Positions 25,991 through 34,993 of a DNA stretch of 64,000 nucleotides are shown piece by piece. The notes below the pieces were generated by a model, which saw nothing but the letters and a program-made list of their open reading frames with translations, ran no database searches and was not told where the DNA came from. The number at the start of each line of letters is the position of its first letter. Positions within the stretch are counted from its first letter, which is position 1. The position numbers and the translations under genes were made by a program. Source of the stretch: JAWXBA01 sp048499805 (GTDB taxonomy: Bacteria; Gemmatimonadota; Gemmatimonadetes; Gemmatimonadales; GWC2-71-9); NCBI GenBank assembly GCA_048499805.1, contig JASNZF010000001.1, positions 558,001 through 622,000 on the forward strand, given 5' to 3'.

Positions 25991-28318
25991 ATGATACTCA
26001 CCGCCCTGCTGTCTCTCGCGTTCGTCCAGGACACCACTCTCGTCTACAACGGCCGTGCCAACCAGACGGCCGTGCCACTGCCGCGGCTGGAGGGCACGGT
26101 GCGGATCGATGGCAACCTCGATGAGCCGGTCTGGGCCCGTGCCGCGCGCCTGACCGGGTTCTCGCAGTACCAGCCGGTGGATGGGCAGCCCGCCGCCGAG
26201 CCGACCGAGGTGCTGGTCTGGTACGGCGCTGATGCGATCTACTTCGGGATCCGGGCGCGCGAGCTCCACGGCGACGTGGTCCGGGCCACCCGCGCCAACC
26301 GCGACAACATCGCGAGCGAGGACCACGTCCAGCTGCTCCTCGACACCAACAATGACCGGCGGCTGGCCTACGTCTTCGGCGTCAATCCCCTGGGCGCCCA
26401 GCAGGACGGCACCCGGAGCGCTGCCTTCGGGGGCGGCGCCGGTGGGTTCTCGGCCACCGGGGGAGGGTCCCGGGCCCTCAACAGGCTCGACGGCAACGTC
26501 GACCTGAATCCCGACTTCGCCTTTGAATCGCGCGGCCGGCTTGTTCCAGGTGGCTATGAGGTGGAACTCCGCATTCCGTTCAAGAGCCTGCGGTACCAGG
26601 ATGCCGCCGTGCAGGACTGGGGGATCCACGTCCTGCGCAAGGTCCAGCACTCAGGCTTCCAGGACACCTGGGCTCCCGCGATCCAGGCCGACGCCAATTT
26701 TCTCGGTCAGGCCGGCAGCCTTACCGGGCTTCGGGAGATGCGCCGGGGCCTCGTGCTGGACCTCTCCCCGACCGTGACGGCGCGCCTCGATGGCGCGCCC
26801 CAGGTCCCGGACGGCTGGAGCTACGATGGGGCAGGGGAGGTTGGAGGCGATGTCCGCTGGGGCATCCGGCAGAACCTGACTCTGAACGGGACCTTCAACC
26901 CCGACTTCTCGCAGGTCGAGGCAGACGTCGGCCAGGTCACCCTGAACGAGCGCTTCGCGCTGTTCTACCCCGAGAAGCGCCCCTTCTTCCTGGATGGCAT
27001 CGAGTTGTTCGACACGCCGAGCCAGTTGATCTACACCCGGCGGATCATCGCCCCGGTGGTGGGTGCCAAGCTCTCGGGCAAGCTCGGCCCCACCAACGTC
27101 GCCCTGCTGGGCGCCGTGGACGACGCCAGGTACTCCGCCACCGGCAGCGACCGGCCGGTGTTCGGGGCCCTCCGGATGCGCCGTGACCTCGGGCCCAGCG
27201 GCAGCCTCGGGGTGGTGGCGACCACGCGCGAGGAACCCGGGGCGGCGTCCCGGCTGGCCGGGGCCGACCTGCGGCTCTACCACGGCCGGATGTACTACGT
27301 CGAGATGCAGGCGGTCCACTCCTGGACCGAGGCGGGGGCTGGCCCCAGCCAGCGTGGCTCGCTCCTGGCTGCGACCTGGGACCGCACCGGGCGGAGCTGG
27401 GGATTCCACTACACCGCAACGGCCATCGGTCCCGAGTTCCAGGCGGCGACCGGGTTCGTAAACCGCACCGGCATCGTCAACGGGACGGCCTACAACCGGC
27501 TGACGTACTACGGTCGCCCCGGGGCCCTCGTCCAGACGGCCGGGACGTTCATCGGCCTCAGCCGGATCTGGGACTATGATGGCCTCGGGGAGGGGGCCAT
27601 CGAGGGCAGCGAATCGATCTCGCCCAGCGCCACCCTGCGGGGAGGCTGGCAGCTGAGCGGGTCCGTGGCCCGGAACTTCTACAGCTACGATCCCCGCGCC
27701 TACACCGGGTATGCCGTGGAGACTTCGGCGGGGGTCTTTCCGTTCGAGCTGGCCGAGGGCGAGGACAACCAGTGGAGCGGCTCCCTCCGGATCACCACCC
27801 CGACCTTCCGCCGGTTCACGGCCTCGGCCAGCATCGCACGGAGCGAGGTGCCGATCTTCAGCGAGGCGGCGCCGGGTCGCAGCCAGCGGCTCGAGGGGGT
27901 GCTCGACCTGCGCCCCACCCAGGGACTCCGGGTCGCGCTGCAGGCCACCCGCTTGACGCTCGATCGCCGGCTGGAGGGAACCCGCTACAGTTCCGAGACG
28001 ATTCCCCGCCTCAAGACGGAGTACCAGGTCACTCCGGCGATCTTCGTCCGGATCGTCGGGCAATACACCGCGCGCGACCGGAGCCCCCTCCGCGACCGGC
28101 TGGGGCGTCCGGTGCGGGTGGATGGTCGGCTCGACACCGGCGCGACCACGAACGAGTTCCGGATGGACTGGCTGTTCAGCTACCGGCCGGCGCCGGGGAC
28201 GCTGTTCTACCTGGGGTATGGTTCCACACTCGAGGAGCCCGACGAATTCCGGTTCCGCGAGCTGCGCCGGCGGGTGGACGGGTTCTTTGCCAAGGCGAGC
28301 TACCTCTTCCGATTGTGA
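25991..28318 (+). CDS. DUF5916-type outer-membrane protein with CBM9-like N-terminal domain
   Basis: 775 residues. The ATG at 25991 starts a signal peptide (MILTALLSLAFVQ). Residues about 30-225 form a carbohydrate-binding-module-9-like sandwich (IDGNLDEPVWARAARL, YFGIRAREL, YEVELRIPFKSL), as seen in DUF5916 proteins. The C-terminal 500 residues are a predicted beta-barrel (FNPDFSQVEADVGQVTLNER, FALFYPEKRPFFLDG are the hallmark motifs), ending in Leu after ASYLFR. The family is common in Gemmatimonadota and Bacteroidota and its function is unknown. No Shine-Dalgarno is seen; a CATCTT hexamer lies 7 nt before the ATG, suggesting a very short leader. Confidence 0.9.
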   Translation: MILTALLSLAFVQDTTLVYNGRANQTAVPLPRLEGTVRIDGNLDEPVWARAARLTGFSQYQPVDGQPAAEPTEVLVWYGADAIYFGIRARELHGDVVRATRANRDNIASEDHVQLLLDTNNDRRLAYVFGVNPLGAQQDGTRSAAFGGGAGGFSATGGGSRALNRLDGNVDLNPDFAFESRGRLVPGGYEVELRIPFKSLRYQDAAVQDWGIHVLRKVQHSGFQDTWAPAIQADANFLGQAGSLTGLREMRRGLVLDLSPTVTARLDGAPQVPDGWSYDGAGEVGGDVRWGIRQNLTLNGTFNPDFSQVEADVGQVTLNERFALFYPEKRPFFLDGIELFDTPSQLIYTRRIIAPVVGAKLSGKLGPTNVALLGAVDDARYSATGSDRPVFGALRMRRDLGPSGSLGVVATTREEPGAASRLAGADLRLYHGRMYYVEMQAVHSWTEAGAGPSQRGSLLAATWDRTGRSWGFHYTATAIGPEFQAATGFVNRTGIVNGTAYNRLTYYGRPGALVQTAGTFIGLSRIWDYDGLGEGAIEGSESISPSATLRGGWQLSGSVARNFYSYDPRAYTGYAVETSAGVFPFELAEGEDNQWSGSLRITTPTFRRFTASASIARSEVPIFSEAAPGRSQRLEGVLDLRPTQGLRVALQATRLTLDRRLEGTRYSSETIPRLKTEYQVTPAIFVRIVGQYTARDRSPLRDRLGRPVRVDGRLDTGATTNEFRMDWLFSYRPAPGTLFYLGYGSTLEEPDEFRFRELRRRVDGFFAKASYLFRL

Positions 28319-28351
28319 CGAGGCGGCGTGCGGTCGCGGGGCGCAGCGGGC

Positions 28352-29257
28352 CTAGTCTGCGCCGCGGCCCAGCCAGTGCCGGAACCGTCCGAGCAGGTCG
28401 CCCCGGTCTGGCGCCTGCCCCGCCGTCCGCTCCAGGTGGCGCAAGCGACGCGCCAGATCGTTGGCGTGGGGCCAGCGACGGCCGGGGTCCTTCTCGAGGC
28501 ACCGATTGACCAGGTCGGACACGGGCCGGGTGACGGTGGGACGCACCTCGTGGAGGCGTGGGGGGAGCTGGGCCACATGCGCGGCGATCAGGGCCTGGGG
28601 ATTGGGCGCGGCGAACAGGGGCTCCCCCGCGAGCACTTCGTAGGCCAGGACGCCGAATCCGTAGAGGTCCGCGCGGTGGTCCAGGGTGCCGTCGCCGGTG
28701 GCCTGTTCTGGCGCCATGTAGGCCGGGGTCCCGAGGACGATCCCGGCGGTGGTCCGGCGGCCGGCGAGGGACGTGGAACTGGCGCGTGCGATGCCGAAGT
28801 CCGCCACCATGGCTTCCCCGCCCTGGAGGAGGATGTTCTCGGGCTTGACGTCGCGGTGGATGATGCCGGCCTGGTGCGCGTGGGCCAGGGCCTCGGCCAC
28901 CTGCCGGAGGAGGGGCAGCGCCTCCCCCAGCGTGAGCGGCCCCGCGGCCAGCCGGTCGCGCAGGGAGCCGTCGGTCAGGTAGGGCATGGCGTAGTACAGC
29001 CGGCCGGCGGCCTCACCGGAATCGAGCAGGGGAAGGATGTTCGGGTGCTGGAGCGCGGCGGTGATCCGGATCTCGGTCAGGAACCGCTCCGTCCCGATCG
29101 CCGCGCCGGCGGCGCGCTTGAGGATCTTGAGGGCCACGGGGTAGCCAAGATCGGCATCCTGCGCCAGGTAGACCACGGCGGCGCCGCCGGACCCGAGCTC
29201 CCGCTCGACCCGGTATCGGTGGGCCAGTGCCTCCACCACGGCGTCGGGCAGGTTCAT
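28352..29257 (-). CDS. Ser/Thr protein kinase, soluble, kinase domain only
   Basis: 301 residues. The kinase core spans about 15-275: GSGGAAVVY, VALKIL, HRDVKPEN, DFGIARA, APEQATGDG. The Gly-loop has Ala-Ala-Val where most relatives here have Met-Ala-Thr. It ends about 25 residues after the kinase fold with no transmembrane helix or sensor domain, unlike the two other kinases in the window. A TTGACA-17-AATGTT promoter lies upstream. Convergent with the DUF5916 gene and divergent from the metzincin lipoprotein gene; substrates unknown. Confidence 0.93.
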   Translation of the reverse strand: MNLPDAVVEALAHRYRVERELGSGGAAVVYLAQDADLGYPVALKILKRAAGAAIGTERFLTEIRITAALQHPNILPLLDSGEAAGRLYYAMPYLTDGSLRDRLAAGPLTLGEALPLLRQVAEALAHAHQAGIIHRDVKPENILLQGGEAMVADFGIARASSTSLAGRRTTAGIVLGTPAYMAPEQATGDGTLDHRADLYGFGVLAYEVLAGEPLFAAPNPQALIAAHVAQLPPRLHEVRPTVTRPVSDLVNRCLEKDPGRRWPHANDLARRLRHLERTAGQAPDRGDLLGRFRHWLGRGAD

Positions 29258-29310
29258 GGATGCCTCTCCGGGTTCACGAGTTGGGCCCGGGCACGCCGGA
29301 TCCTCTGGCG

Positions 29311-29339
29311 AACATTCGCCCCGGCCGGTATCCTGTCAA
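29311..29339 (-). promoter_or_regulatory. Predicted promoter of the soluble kinase gene
   Basis: A perfect TTGACA (29339-29334) with a 17-bp spacer leads to AATGTT (29316-29311), reading into the kinase gene 54 bases downstream. It lies in the divergent gap shared with the metzincin gene. Confidence 0.5.
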
Positions 29340-29412
29340 GCGGCCGGCCCGGGGATCGATCCTTACCAAGGTACCACGCGGACGTCAGCAGGTCGTCAGG
29401 GAGGTGGGTTCG

Positions 29413-31359
29413 ATGCGGTCACCCGATCGTTGGCTCGTGGCGGGATGGCTGGGCCTTGCCGCCTGCGGCGGCGGAACCACCGAGCCCAAGGTGGTGGCTG
29501 TCGCCAGTGTTTCGGTGCACGCGAGCACCAACTCCCTGCCCACCGGTGGGACCCTGCAACTCGGTGTCACCGTCCGGGACGGCGCCGGATTGCCGGTGAG
29601 CGGGCGCCCCATCAGCTGGGCAACCCAGCATCCCCAGGTCGCCGGCGTCTCCAGCAGCGGGCTGGTCACCGGGATCGCCCCTGGCGGCGCGACCATCACC
29701 GCCACCGTCGACGGGGTCACGGGCCAAGTGGGCCTGGTGGTGCTGGGCCCCCCCAATCTCGAGATCACCGGGGTGTGGCTGACTCAGGGAACCCAGCGGG
29801 CGGATGGGTCGATCCCGCTGGTGATCGGGGGGCACCCCCCGCTGCTGCATGTCCTCGGGAGCGTCCAGCCGGCGTTCTCGGGGCCCCGCCCCTCGATCCG
29901 CGTCCGCGTGTACGAAGGTGGCCAGTTGCGGTTCGAGGACAACCAGACGATGACGGGGCAGCCGGGATCGAGCGCCAACCCAGCCACCCCGGTGCACCAG
30001 GTCGTGATTCCTGCCGAGTGGGTTCGCCCGGATCTGCGGGTCGAGGTCGTGGCCAACCCCGATGGCGCGGTACCCGAGGAGCGGCTCGACGACAACCTCT
30101 GGCCCGCCGCCGGGCCGCCGGCGAGCATTCCGGTGCGCAGCGTGGCGCCGCTGGAGCTGCATTTCGTCCCGGTGCTGCTCACCGTCGGTGGCACCAGCGG
30201 CATCGTCACTCAGGCATCGTTGCAGGAGTACACCCACGCCGTCCGGCAGATGTTTCCGGTCGCGCAGCTGTCGGCGACGATCGGCACGACCTTCTCCACC
30301 GACGTGAATTTCGGGGGTGGGGAGCCGGCGGCCTGGACCCAGATCCTGCCGCAGCTGGATGCCCTCCGGGTGATCGAAGGGACGACGCGCTACTACGTCG
30401 GGGCGATCCGCCCGCCGAACGGGGTCACCTTCGTGCAGAACGGTGGATGGGGATACATCCCGGCGAACCCCCTGGCCAGCGGGCCGTCGACGCGCAGCTC
30501 GCTGGTCGTGGGCGTGGGGTGGTTCAGCCGGGCGTCGATGACCCGCGAACTCGTGGCCCATGAACTCGGTCACAACCATGGGCGGCGCCATGCACCGTGC
30601 GGGAATCCCTCCGGCCCCGACCCGCTCTACCCCCATGCCGGTGGGACAATCGGCGCCTGGGGCCAGGATGTCTACAGCCACACGGCCGGGTTGCCGGGCG
30701 GGCTTTCCGTGCTCTCGCCCACCGCCGGATTTGACCTGATGTCGTACTGCATTCCTGCGTGGACAAGCGACTACACCTATGAGGGGCTGCTAAACGTTCG
30801 CAGCGCCCAGGTGGCCGTGTCGCCACCGGTCCCCTGTTCATGCTTCGTGGTCTGGGGCAATGCCACGGCCGCCGGCGTCTCCCTCGAGCCAGCCTTCGAG
30901 ACCGCGGCGCATGTGGCCCTCGGTGGCGGGGGCAGCCACCGGCTCGAGGGCCTCGATGCGGCGGGCCGGGTGCTCTTTGCGGAGGCATTCACCCCCACCG
31001 AGATCGACCACGCCCCAGGCGTGCGGCAGTTCCTGCTTGCGATTCCGACCGCCCGGGCGGGCGGGGTGCCGGTCGCCGCGCTGCGGGTGGTGGATGGCTT
31101 CGGCCGGGTCGCGACGGCGCCGATGGGGACCGAGGCCTCGGCCCCGGTGGTCCTCCGGCGGGTTGGCGCCGAGCAGCTGGAACTGTCCTGGGATGCGAGC
31201 CGGACGCCGGCGCTCCTGGTGCGCGACCCGATGACCGGTCGCGTGATCGGCATGGGGCGCACCGGTCGGCTCGCGCTCCAGACCCCGGCGCGGGAAGTGG
31301 AGGTGACAGCGTCCCTTGGCGCGGCCGGGGCCTCGGCGGTCCGGCTCGCGGTACCCTAG
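29413..31359 (+). CDS. Metzincin-type zinc metalloprotease lipoprotein with bacterial Ig-like domain
   Basis: 648 residues from ATG 29413, preceded by GGGAGGTGG. The lipoprotein signal ends LGLAACGGG. A Big_2-like domain (about 28-115) is followed by a CARDB-like beta region (about 120-230). The catalytic segment is HELGHNHGRRH (about 380), a full HExxHxxGxxH zinc motif, and a downstream FDLMSYC supplies the Met-turn, so all metzincin hallmarks are present. Further beta-rich domains complete the C-terminus. It is probably lipid-anchored to the outer envelope and degrades extracellular or surface proteins. The exact peptidase family (M66-like or other) cannot be fixed by eye. Its stop overlaps the stop of the convergent ATPase gene (CTAG). 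Confidence 0.85.
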   Translation: MRSPDRWLVAGWLGLAACGGGTTEPKVVAVASVSVHASTNSLPTGGTLQLGVTVRDGAGLPVSGRPISWATQHPQVAGVSSSGLVTGIAPGGATITATVDGVTGQVGLVVLGPPNLEITGVWLTQGTQRADGSIPLVIGGHPPLLHVLGSVQPAFSGPRPSIRVRVYEGGQLRFEDNQTMTGQPGSSANPATPVHQVVIPAEWVRPDLRVEVVANPDGAVPEERLDDNLWPAAGPPASIPVRSVAPLELHFVPVLLTVGGTSGIVTQASLQEYTHAVRQMFPVAQLSATIGTTFSTDVNFGGGEPAAWTQILPQLDALRVIEGTTRYYVGAIRPPNGVTFVQNGGWGYIPANPLASGPSTRSSLVVGVGWFSRASMTRELVAHELGHNHGRRHAPCGNPSGPDPLYPHAGGTIGAWGQDVYSHTAGLPGGLSVLSPTAGFDLMSYCIPAWTSDYTYEGLLNVRSAQVAVSPPVPCSCFVVWGNATAAGVSLEPAFETAAHVALGGGGSHRLEGLDAAGRVLFAEAFTPTEIDHAPGVRQFLLAIPTARAGGVPVAALRVVDGFGRVATAPMGTEASAPVVLRRVGAEQLELSWDASRTPALLVRDPMTGRVIGMGRTGRLALQTPAREVEVTASLGAAGASAVRLAVP

Positions 31360-31919
31360 CGGCGGGTGGTGAAGAGGTCGATCTGGGGGGGATGGAGTGG
31401 GAGGCCGCTGACGCGCAGCACGGTGTCGACCCACCCGTCCCGGTCGGCGGGATCGAGCGGATGGCAGGCGACCCCCAGTTCGCGGGCGAGCTGGTCAATG
31501 GTCGCGTCGATCGCGTGCTGGAACTCGGTGCTGACATCCCGCTTGCCGTCGAAGCTGGGTGGCTCGATCACCGGGACCTTGAAGAGCCGGTGGTACGTCC
31601 CGACCCACATTGCCACGAGGGCATCGTAGGCCGGTTGCCGGCCGGCCTGGTGCACCATGTAGGCGTAGTTGTCCAGCACGGAGCGGTCGCAGATGACCAC
31701 CTCGTTCTGGGATGCCGCCGCGATCTCGTGGGCGATCTGCGTGTGCAGGATCCAGGCCTGCGCCTCAAGGGTGGTGTCGCGATTGATGGGAAGGGGGCAG
31801 CTGCGAGCGACTTCCTTGACCAGGTCGACACCGCGGTCCTGGCGCTTGAGGCGGGCCGCCAGGTCATAGCCCAGGGTGGTCTTGCCCACCCCGTGGGACC
31901 CGATGAAGGCGATCTTCAC
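31356..31919 (-). CDS. Small P-loop ATPase/kinase (AAA_28-like)
   Basis: 187 residues. Walker A is GSHGVGKTT at residues 7-15; VVICDRSVLDNYAYM supplies a Walker B-like Asp and a DR motif as in NadR-type or nucleoside/nucleotide kinases. The segment QAWILHTQIAHEIAAA is also typical of the AAA_28 (NadR-like) fold. It likely phosphorylates a small molecule, perhaps a nucleoside or nicotinamide riboside, but the substrate is undetermined. It follows a secreted-protein gene on the same strand by 15 bases, so the two may form an operon. Tail-to-tail 4-base overlap with the metzincin gene. Confidence 0.82.
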   Translation of the reverse strand: MKIAFIGSHGVGKTTLGYDLAARLKRQDRGVDLVKEVARSCPLPINRDTTLEAQAWILHTQIAHEIAAASQNEVVICDRSVLDNYAYMVHQAGRQPAYDALVAMWVGTYHRLFKVPVIEPPSFDGKRDVSTEFQHAIDATIDQLARELGVACHPLDPADRDGWVDTVLRVSGLPLHPPQIDLFTTRR

Positions 31920-31934
31920 GACGCGGGGCGACGG

Positions 31935-32402
31935 CTACTGCTTCCGGAGGATCATGGTCTGGGACAGGGTCTGGTCCTGGATCGCCAGGACCCGCGCCTG
32001 GGTCAGCGTCCTTCCGTCCGGGCTGAGGGCATACCGGTCGGTGATCACCAGCTCCCCCTGGGGGGCCTGGGTCGTGGTGACCATGACCAGGACGTCGCCG
32101 TCCCACCGCAGGGTGCTTACCAGCTCGGTCGACCCCGCCATGTTCCGGTGCGGCTGGCCATCGACCACATAGTTCATGTCCGCCACGGTGGTCGTGCCCT
32201 GGGCGCTGGTGGTTCGCTTGACGGTGAGCCGCGGTTCCTGGTGGTCGAAGACATCGACGCGGGAGTCGGGCGGGGGGACCATCCCGAAGTCGCTCTCGGC
32301 AATCTGAAGCACCCAGGTGCCCGACAGGTCGGGGACTGCCGGGGCGTGCGACCCGCCCAGACTGGTGGTGAGCAGGAAGGCGACGGCCAGCAGGGAGGGC
32401 AT
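31935..32402 (-). CDS. Hypothetical secreted protein
   Basis: 155 residues from ATG 32402, with GTGGAG 6 bases upstream; the GTG at 32414 overlaps that ribosome site. A signal peptide (MPSLLAVAFLLTTSLGGSHA) precedes a small beta-rich domain (DLSGTWVLQIAESDFG, then repeated strand pairs) reminiscent of lipocalin-like stress or DUF families that open with SGTW. No catalytic motif. First gene of a two-gene unit with the P-loop ATPase. Confidence 0.75.
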   Translation of the reverse strand: MPSLLAVAFLLTTSLGGSHAPAVPDLSGTWVLQIAESDFGMVPPPDSRVDVFDHQEPRLTVKRTTSAQGTTTVADMNYVVDGQPHRNMAGSTELVSTLRWDGDVLVMVTTTQAPQGELVITDRYALSPDGRTLTQARVLAIQDQTLSQTMILRKQ

Positions 32403-32506
32403 GAGACGCTCCACGGGGAAGGGTGCGTGGCGCTGCGGGCGGCAGCGGTGGGGCAGCGGGTGAAGCTAGGGACCCCCGGAGCAGGGCGCCAGTCCGACCA
32501 AAAATG

Positions 32507-32535
32507 TTGCAATTCCGCCGCAGGCAGCGTATCTT
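32507..32535 (+). promoter_or_regulatory. Predicted sigma70-type promoter
   Basis: TTGCAA (32507-32512), a 17-bp spacer and TATCTT (32530-32535) precede the lipoprotein gene at 32590, leaving a leader of about 48 bases that carries GGAGG. Confidence 0.6.
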
Positions 32536-32589
32536 CCGGTGTTTCCCACGATAATTGGTCCCAGACTCGTCCCCCGAATGGAGGATTCC

Positions 32590-33033
32590 ATGCGCGTTGT
32601 CCCCGCCGCCCTTGCCCTTGTCCTGGTCGCCGCCTGCACCCCCGCCGAAGAGCCGGCGATGGAGGCCGAAGCGGCCATGCCCGCGACACCCACCCTCGCC
32701 GACTTCGCCGGCACCTGGAACACCTCCGCGACGCTGACCGGCGTCGCCGATCCGGTCCCCTCGACGATGGTGGGCACCGCCGACGGCGTCTGGACGATGA
32801 CGCTCGAGGGGCGCGAGAGCATCCCGCTGACCGTCTCGATGGTCGGGGACTCCCTCGTGAGCGAGAGCGCCGAGTATGAGAGCGTCCTCCGCCCGGGGGT
32901 CATGGTGACCGTCCGGACTGCCGCCGTCATGCACGACGGCATGATGATGGGCAACATGATCGCCACCTACAAGATGGACGGCGTCACCGAGACCGTCACC
33001 GGCACGATCACGGGGACCCGCGCCCAGCAGTAG
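32590..33033 (+). CDS. Small hypothetical lipoprotein
   Basis: 147 residues from ATG 32590; GGAGG sits 5 bases upstream and a good promoter lies at 32507-32535. The signal ends LVLVAACTPAEE, giving a lipidated Cys near residue 15. The mature protein opens with an acidic/Ala linker, then a beta-rich domain (DFAGTWNTSATL, VWTMTLEGRESIPLTVSMVG, TYKMDGVTETVTGTITGTR) like that of the divergent gene at 31935. Both carry SGTW/AGTW openings, so they may be distant relatives. Function unknown. Followed by a strong hairpin. Confidence 0.8.
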   Translation: MRVVPAALALVLVAACTPAEEPAMEAEAAMPATPTLADFAGTWNTSATLTGVADPVPSTMVGTADGVWTMTLEGRESIPLTVSMVGDSLVSESAEYESVLRPGVMVTVRTAAVMHDGMMMGNMIATYKMDGVTETVTGTITGTRAQQ

Positions 33034-33065
33034 GCCGCGCGTCGGGAAAGTTGACGGCTGGACCA

Positions 33066-33103
33066 CGCGGGCGGGCACCGAGAACGATCGGTGTCCGCCC
33101 GCG
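33066..33103 (+). terminator. Hairpin terminator
   Basis: 16-bp arms (33066-33081, 33088-33103) pair fully apart from one G-T, with a 6-nt loop, 32 bases after the lipoprotein stop. Confidence 0.7.
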
Positions 33104-33214
33104 GTGCGTTGGCCAGCGATGCCCGGCGGGGTGCGGGGCAACGAGTGGGCGTGGCCGGCCGTATCTGGGGAACACCTCCTGATGGTGCGTGCCCCTCCGG
33201 CCCGGATCTGCTTG

Positions 33215-34936
33215 ATGACCGATCGTCGCTCGTTCCTGAAGGCCTGTGCCGGTGCCGGGGTGGCCGGCACGATGGCGGAGGCGCTCTGGCAGGCGGTGGA
33301 GGCCGAGGGACTCCCTCCGGGCAAGCCGTTGCGTTCCCGCGGGAGCCGCCGTCTGCAGATCACCCGGGAGATGATCATCGCGGCCGAGGGGCTGGCCGGC
33401 CTCCGCTTCAGCGACGCCGAGCGGTACCAGATGATCGCCAACCTCGAGGCCAACCTCGCGGCGTACGAGAACATCCGCCTGGTGGCGATCCCGAACTGGG
33501 TCTCGCCGGCAATGCACTTCTCCCCGGTCCTGCCCGGCCGGCGCTATCCCGGGTCGGTCCGGCCTGCCTCGTCCCCTCCGCGGTCGACTCCCATCCTGCG
33601 CCGGCCGGACAGCCCGGCCGGGTTGGCGTTCCTCACCGTGACGGAGCTTTCCGAGCTGCTCCGGACTCGCCAGGTCAGCTCGGTGGAGCTGACCCGGCTC
33701 TACCTGGACCGGCTGGACCGGCACAATCCGACCCTGAACTGTGTCGTCACCCTCACCGAGGAGCGCGCCCTGGACCAGGCGGTCGAGTCAGATCGCCGCA
33801 CCGCGCTGGGGCGACGACTGGGGCCGCTCGACGGGATCCCCTATGGGATCAAGGACATGTTCTCGGTTCCCGGGTACCCGACGACCTGGGGGGCGGCGAT
33901 CTACCGGGACCGGGTGCTCCCGACCACGGCCACGGTGGTGGAACGGCTCGACGCGGCGGGCGCGGTCCTCCTGGCCAAGCTCTCCATGGGCGAGCTGGGG
34001 CAGAGCGATGTCTGGTTCGGGGGGACGACCCGGAATCCCTGGCAACCCGCCATTGGGTCGGGTGGGTCTTCGGCGGGGTCCGCGGCAGCCACGGCTGCCG
34101 GGCTGGTGGGATTCGGGATCGGGACGGAGACGGTGGGTTCGATCATCACCCCTGCCACCCGGGACGGGGTAACCGGTCTGCGCCCGACCTTTGGCCGGGT
34201 CAGCCGACACGGGATGATGTCGTTCTCGTGGAGCCTTGACAAGGCTGGGGTGCTGGCGCGGTCCGCCGAGGATTGCGCCATCGTCCTCGAGGCGATTGCC
34301 GGTCCTGACGGCCGCGATGCCACGGTGCACGACATCCCCTATGCCTGGGATCCGGGGCGGCGGCTGGCCGGCATCCGGGTGGGGTATTTCAAGGAGGCGT
34401 TCGACGCCCCCCGCGCGGGCAAGGCGCGGGACGATGCCAGCCTGGCTGCGCTGCGCGCGCTGGGGGTCTCCCCGGTGCCGGTCTACCTGCCCACGGATTT
34501 GCCGATCAACTCCCTGCTGATTGTCCGGGTCGAGGCGGCGGCGGCCTACGACGACATCATCCGGTCCGGGGGGCTCCGGGAGCTCGTCAACCAGGGGGAA
34601 TCCGGCTGGCCGAACTTCGTCCGTTCCGGCCGGTTCGTTCCGGCGGTCGAGTATCTGCAGGCCCAGCGGATCCGGACGATGCTGATGGAGCACCTGGAGC
34701 AGGTGTTTCGCCAGGTCGATGTCTTCCTGGCGCCGACCTTCGGGGTACTGACCGCCACCAACCTCACCGGGCACCCGACGATCGCGCTGCCCAACGGGAT
34801 GACCGAGGAGGGGATCCCTTCAAGCATCTCACTGGTGGGCAACCTCTTCGCGGAGGCCGAGCTTTGCACGGTGGCGCGGGCCTGGCAGGAGGCCACGGGC
34901 TGGCACCGGCGCTATCCGGCGGGATTCGACGAGTAG
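33215..34936 (+). CDS. Amidase-signature hydrolase with Tat signal
   Basis: 573 residues from ATG 33215. The N-terminus MTDRRSFLKACAGAGVAG is a twin-arginine signal, so the folded enzyme is exported. Residues about 60-120 are an extra helical region before the amidase fold. The catalytic Lys lies in PYGIKDMF, the cis-Ser and nucleophile Ser in the GSGGSSAGSAA glycine-serine loop and the following GFGIGTETVGSI. These are the Ser-cisSer-Lys residues of the amidase signature family (GatA-like fold). It is not GatA itself because it is exported and stands apart from gatB/gatC. The substrate is probably a small amide or peptide amide. The open frame upstream (from 33104) lacks a signal and is rejected. 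Confidence 0.9.
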   Translation: MTDRRSFLKACAGAGVAGTMAEALWQAVEAEGLPPGKPLRSRGSRRLQITREMIIAAEGLAGLRFSDAERYQMIANLEANLAAYENIRLVAIPNWVSPAMHFSPVLPGRRYPGSVRPASSPPRSTPILRRPDSPAGLAFLTVTELSELLRTRQVSSVELTRLYLDRLDRHNPTLNCVVTLTEERALDQAVESDRRTALGRRLGPLDGIPYGIKDMFSVPGYPTTWGAAIYRDRVLPTTATVVERLDAAGAVLLAKLSMGELGQSDVWFGGTTRNPWQPAIGSGGSSAGSAAATAAGLVGFGIGTETVGSIITPATRDGVTGLRPTFGRVSRHGMMSFSWSLDKAGVLARSAEDCAIVLEAIAGPDGRDATVHDIPYAWDPGRRLAGIRVGYFKEAFDAPRAGKARDDASLAALRALGVSPVPVYLPTDLPINSLLIVRVEAAAAYDDIIRSGGLRELVNQGESGWPNFVRSGRFVPAVEYLQAQRIRTMLMEHLEQVFRQVDVFLAPTFGVLTATNLTGHPTIALPNGMTEEGIPSSISLVGNLFAEAELCTVARAWQEATGWHRRYPAGFDE

Positions 34937-34948
34937 CCGGGGCCCGCC

Positions 34949-34976
34949 TTGCGCCCTCCCGGTGGCGGCGTAAGTT
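34949..34976 (+). promoter_or_regulatory. Predicted promoter of the PP2C phosphatase gene
   Basis: TTGCGC (34949-34954), a 16-bp spacer and TAAGTT (34971-34976), 17 bases before the ATG, with GGAGGAGG between. Confidence 0.5.
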
Positions 34977-34993
34977 CGGGGGAGGAGGTGGCC

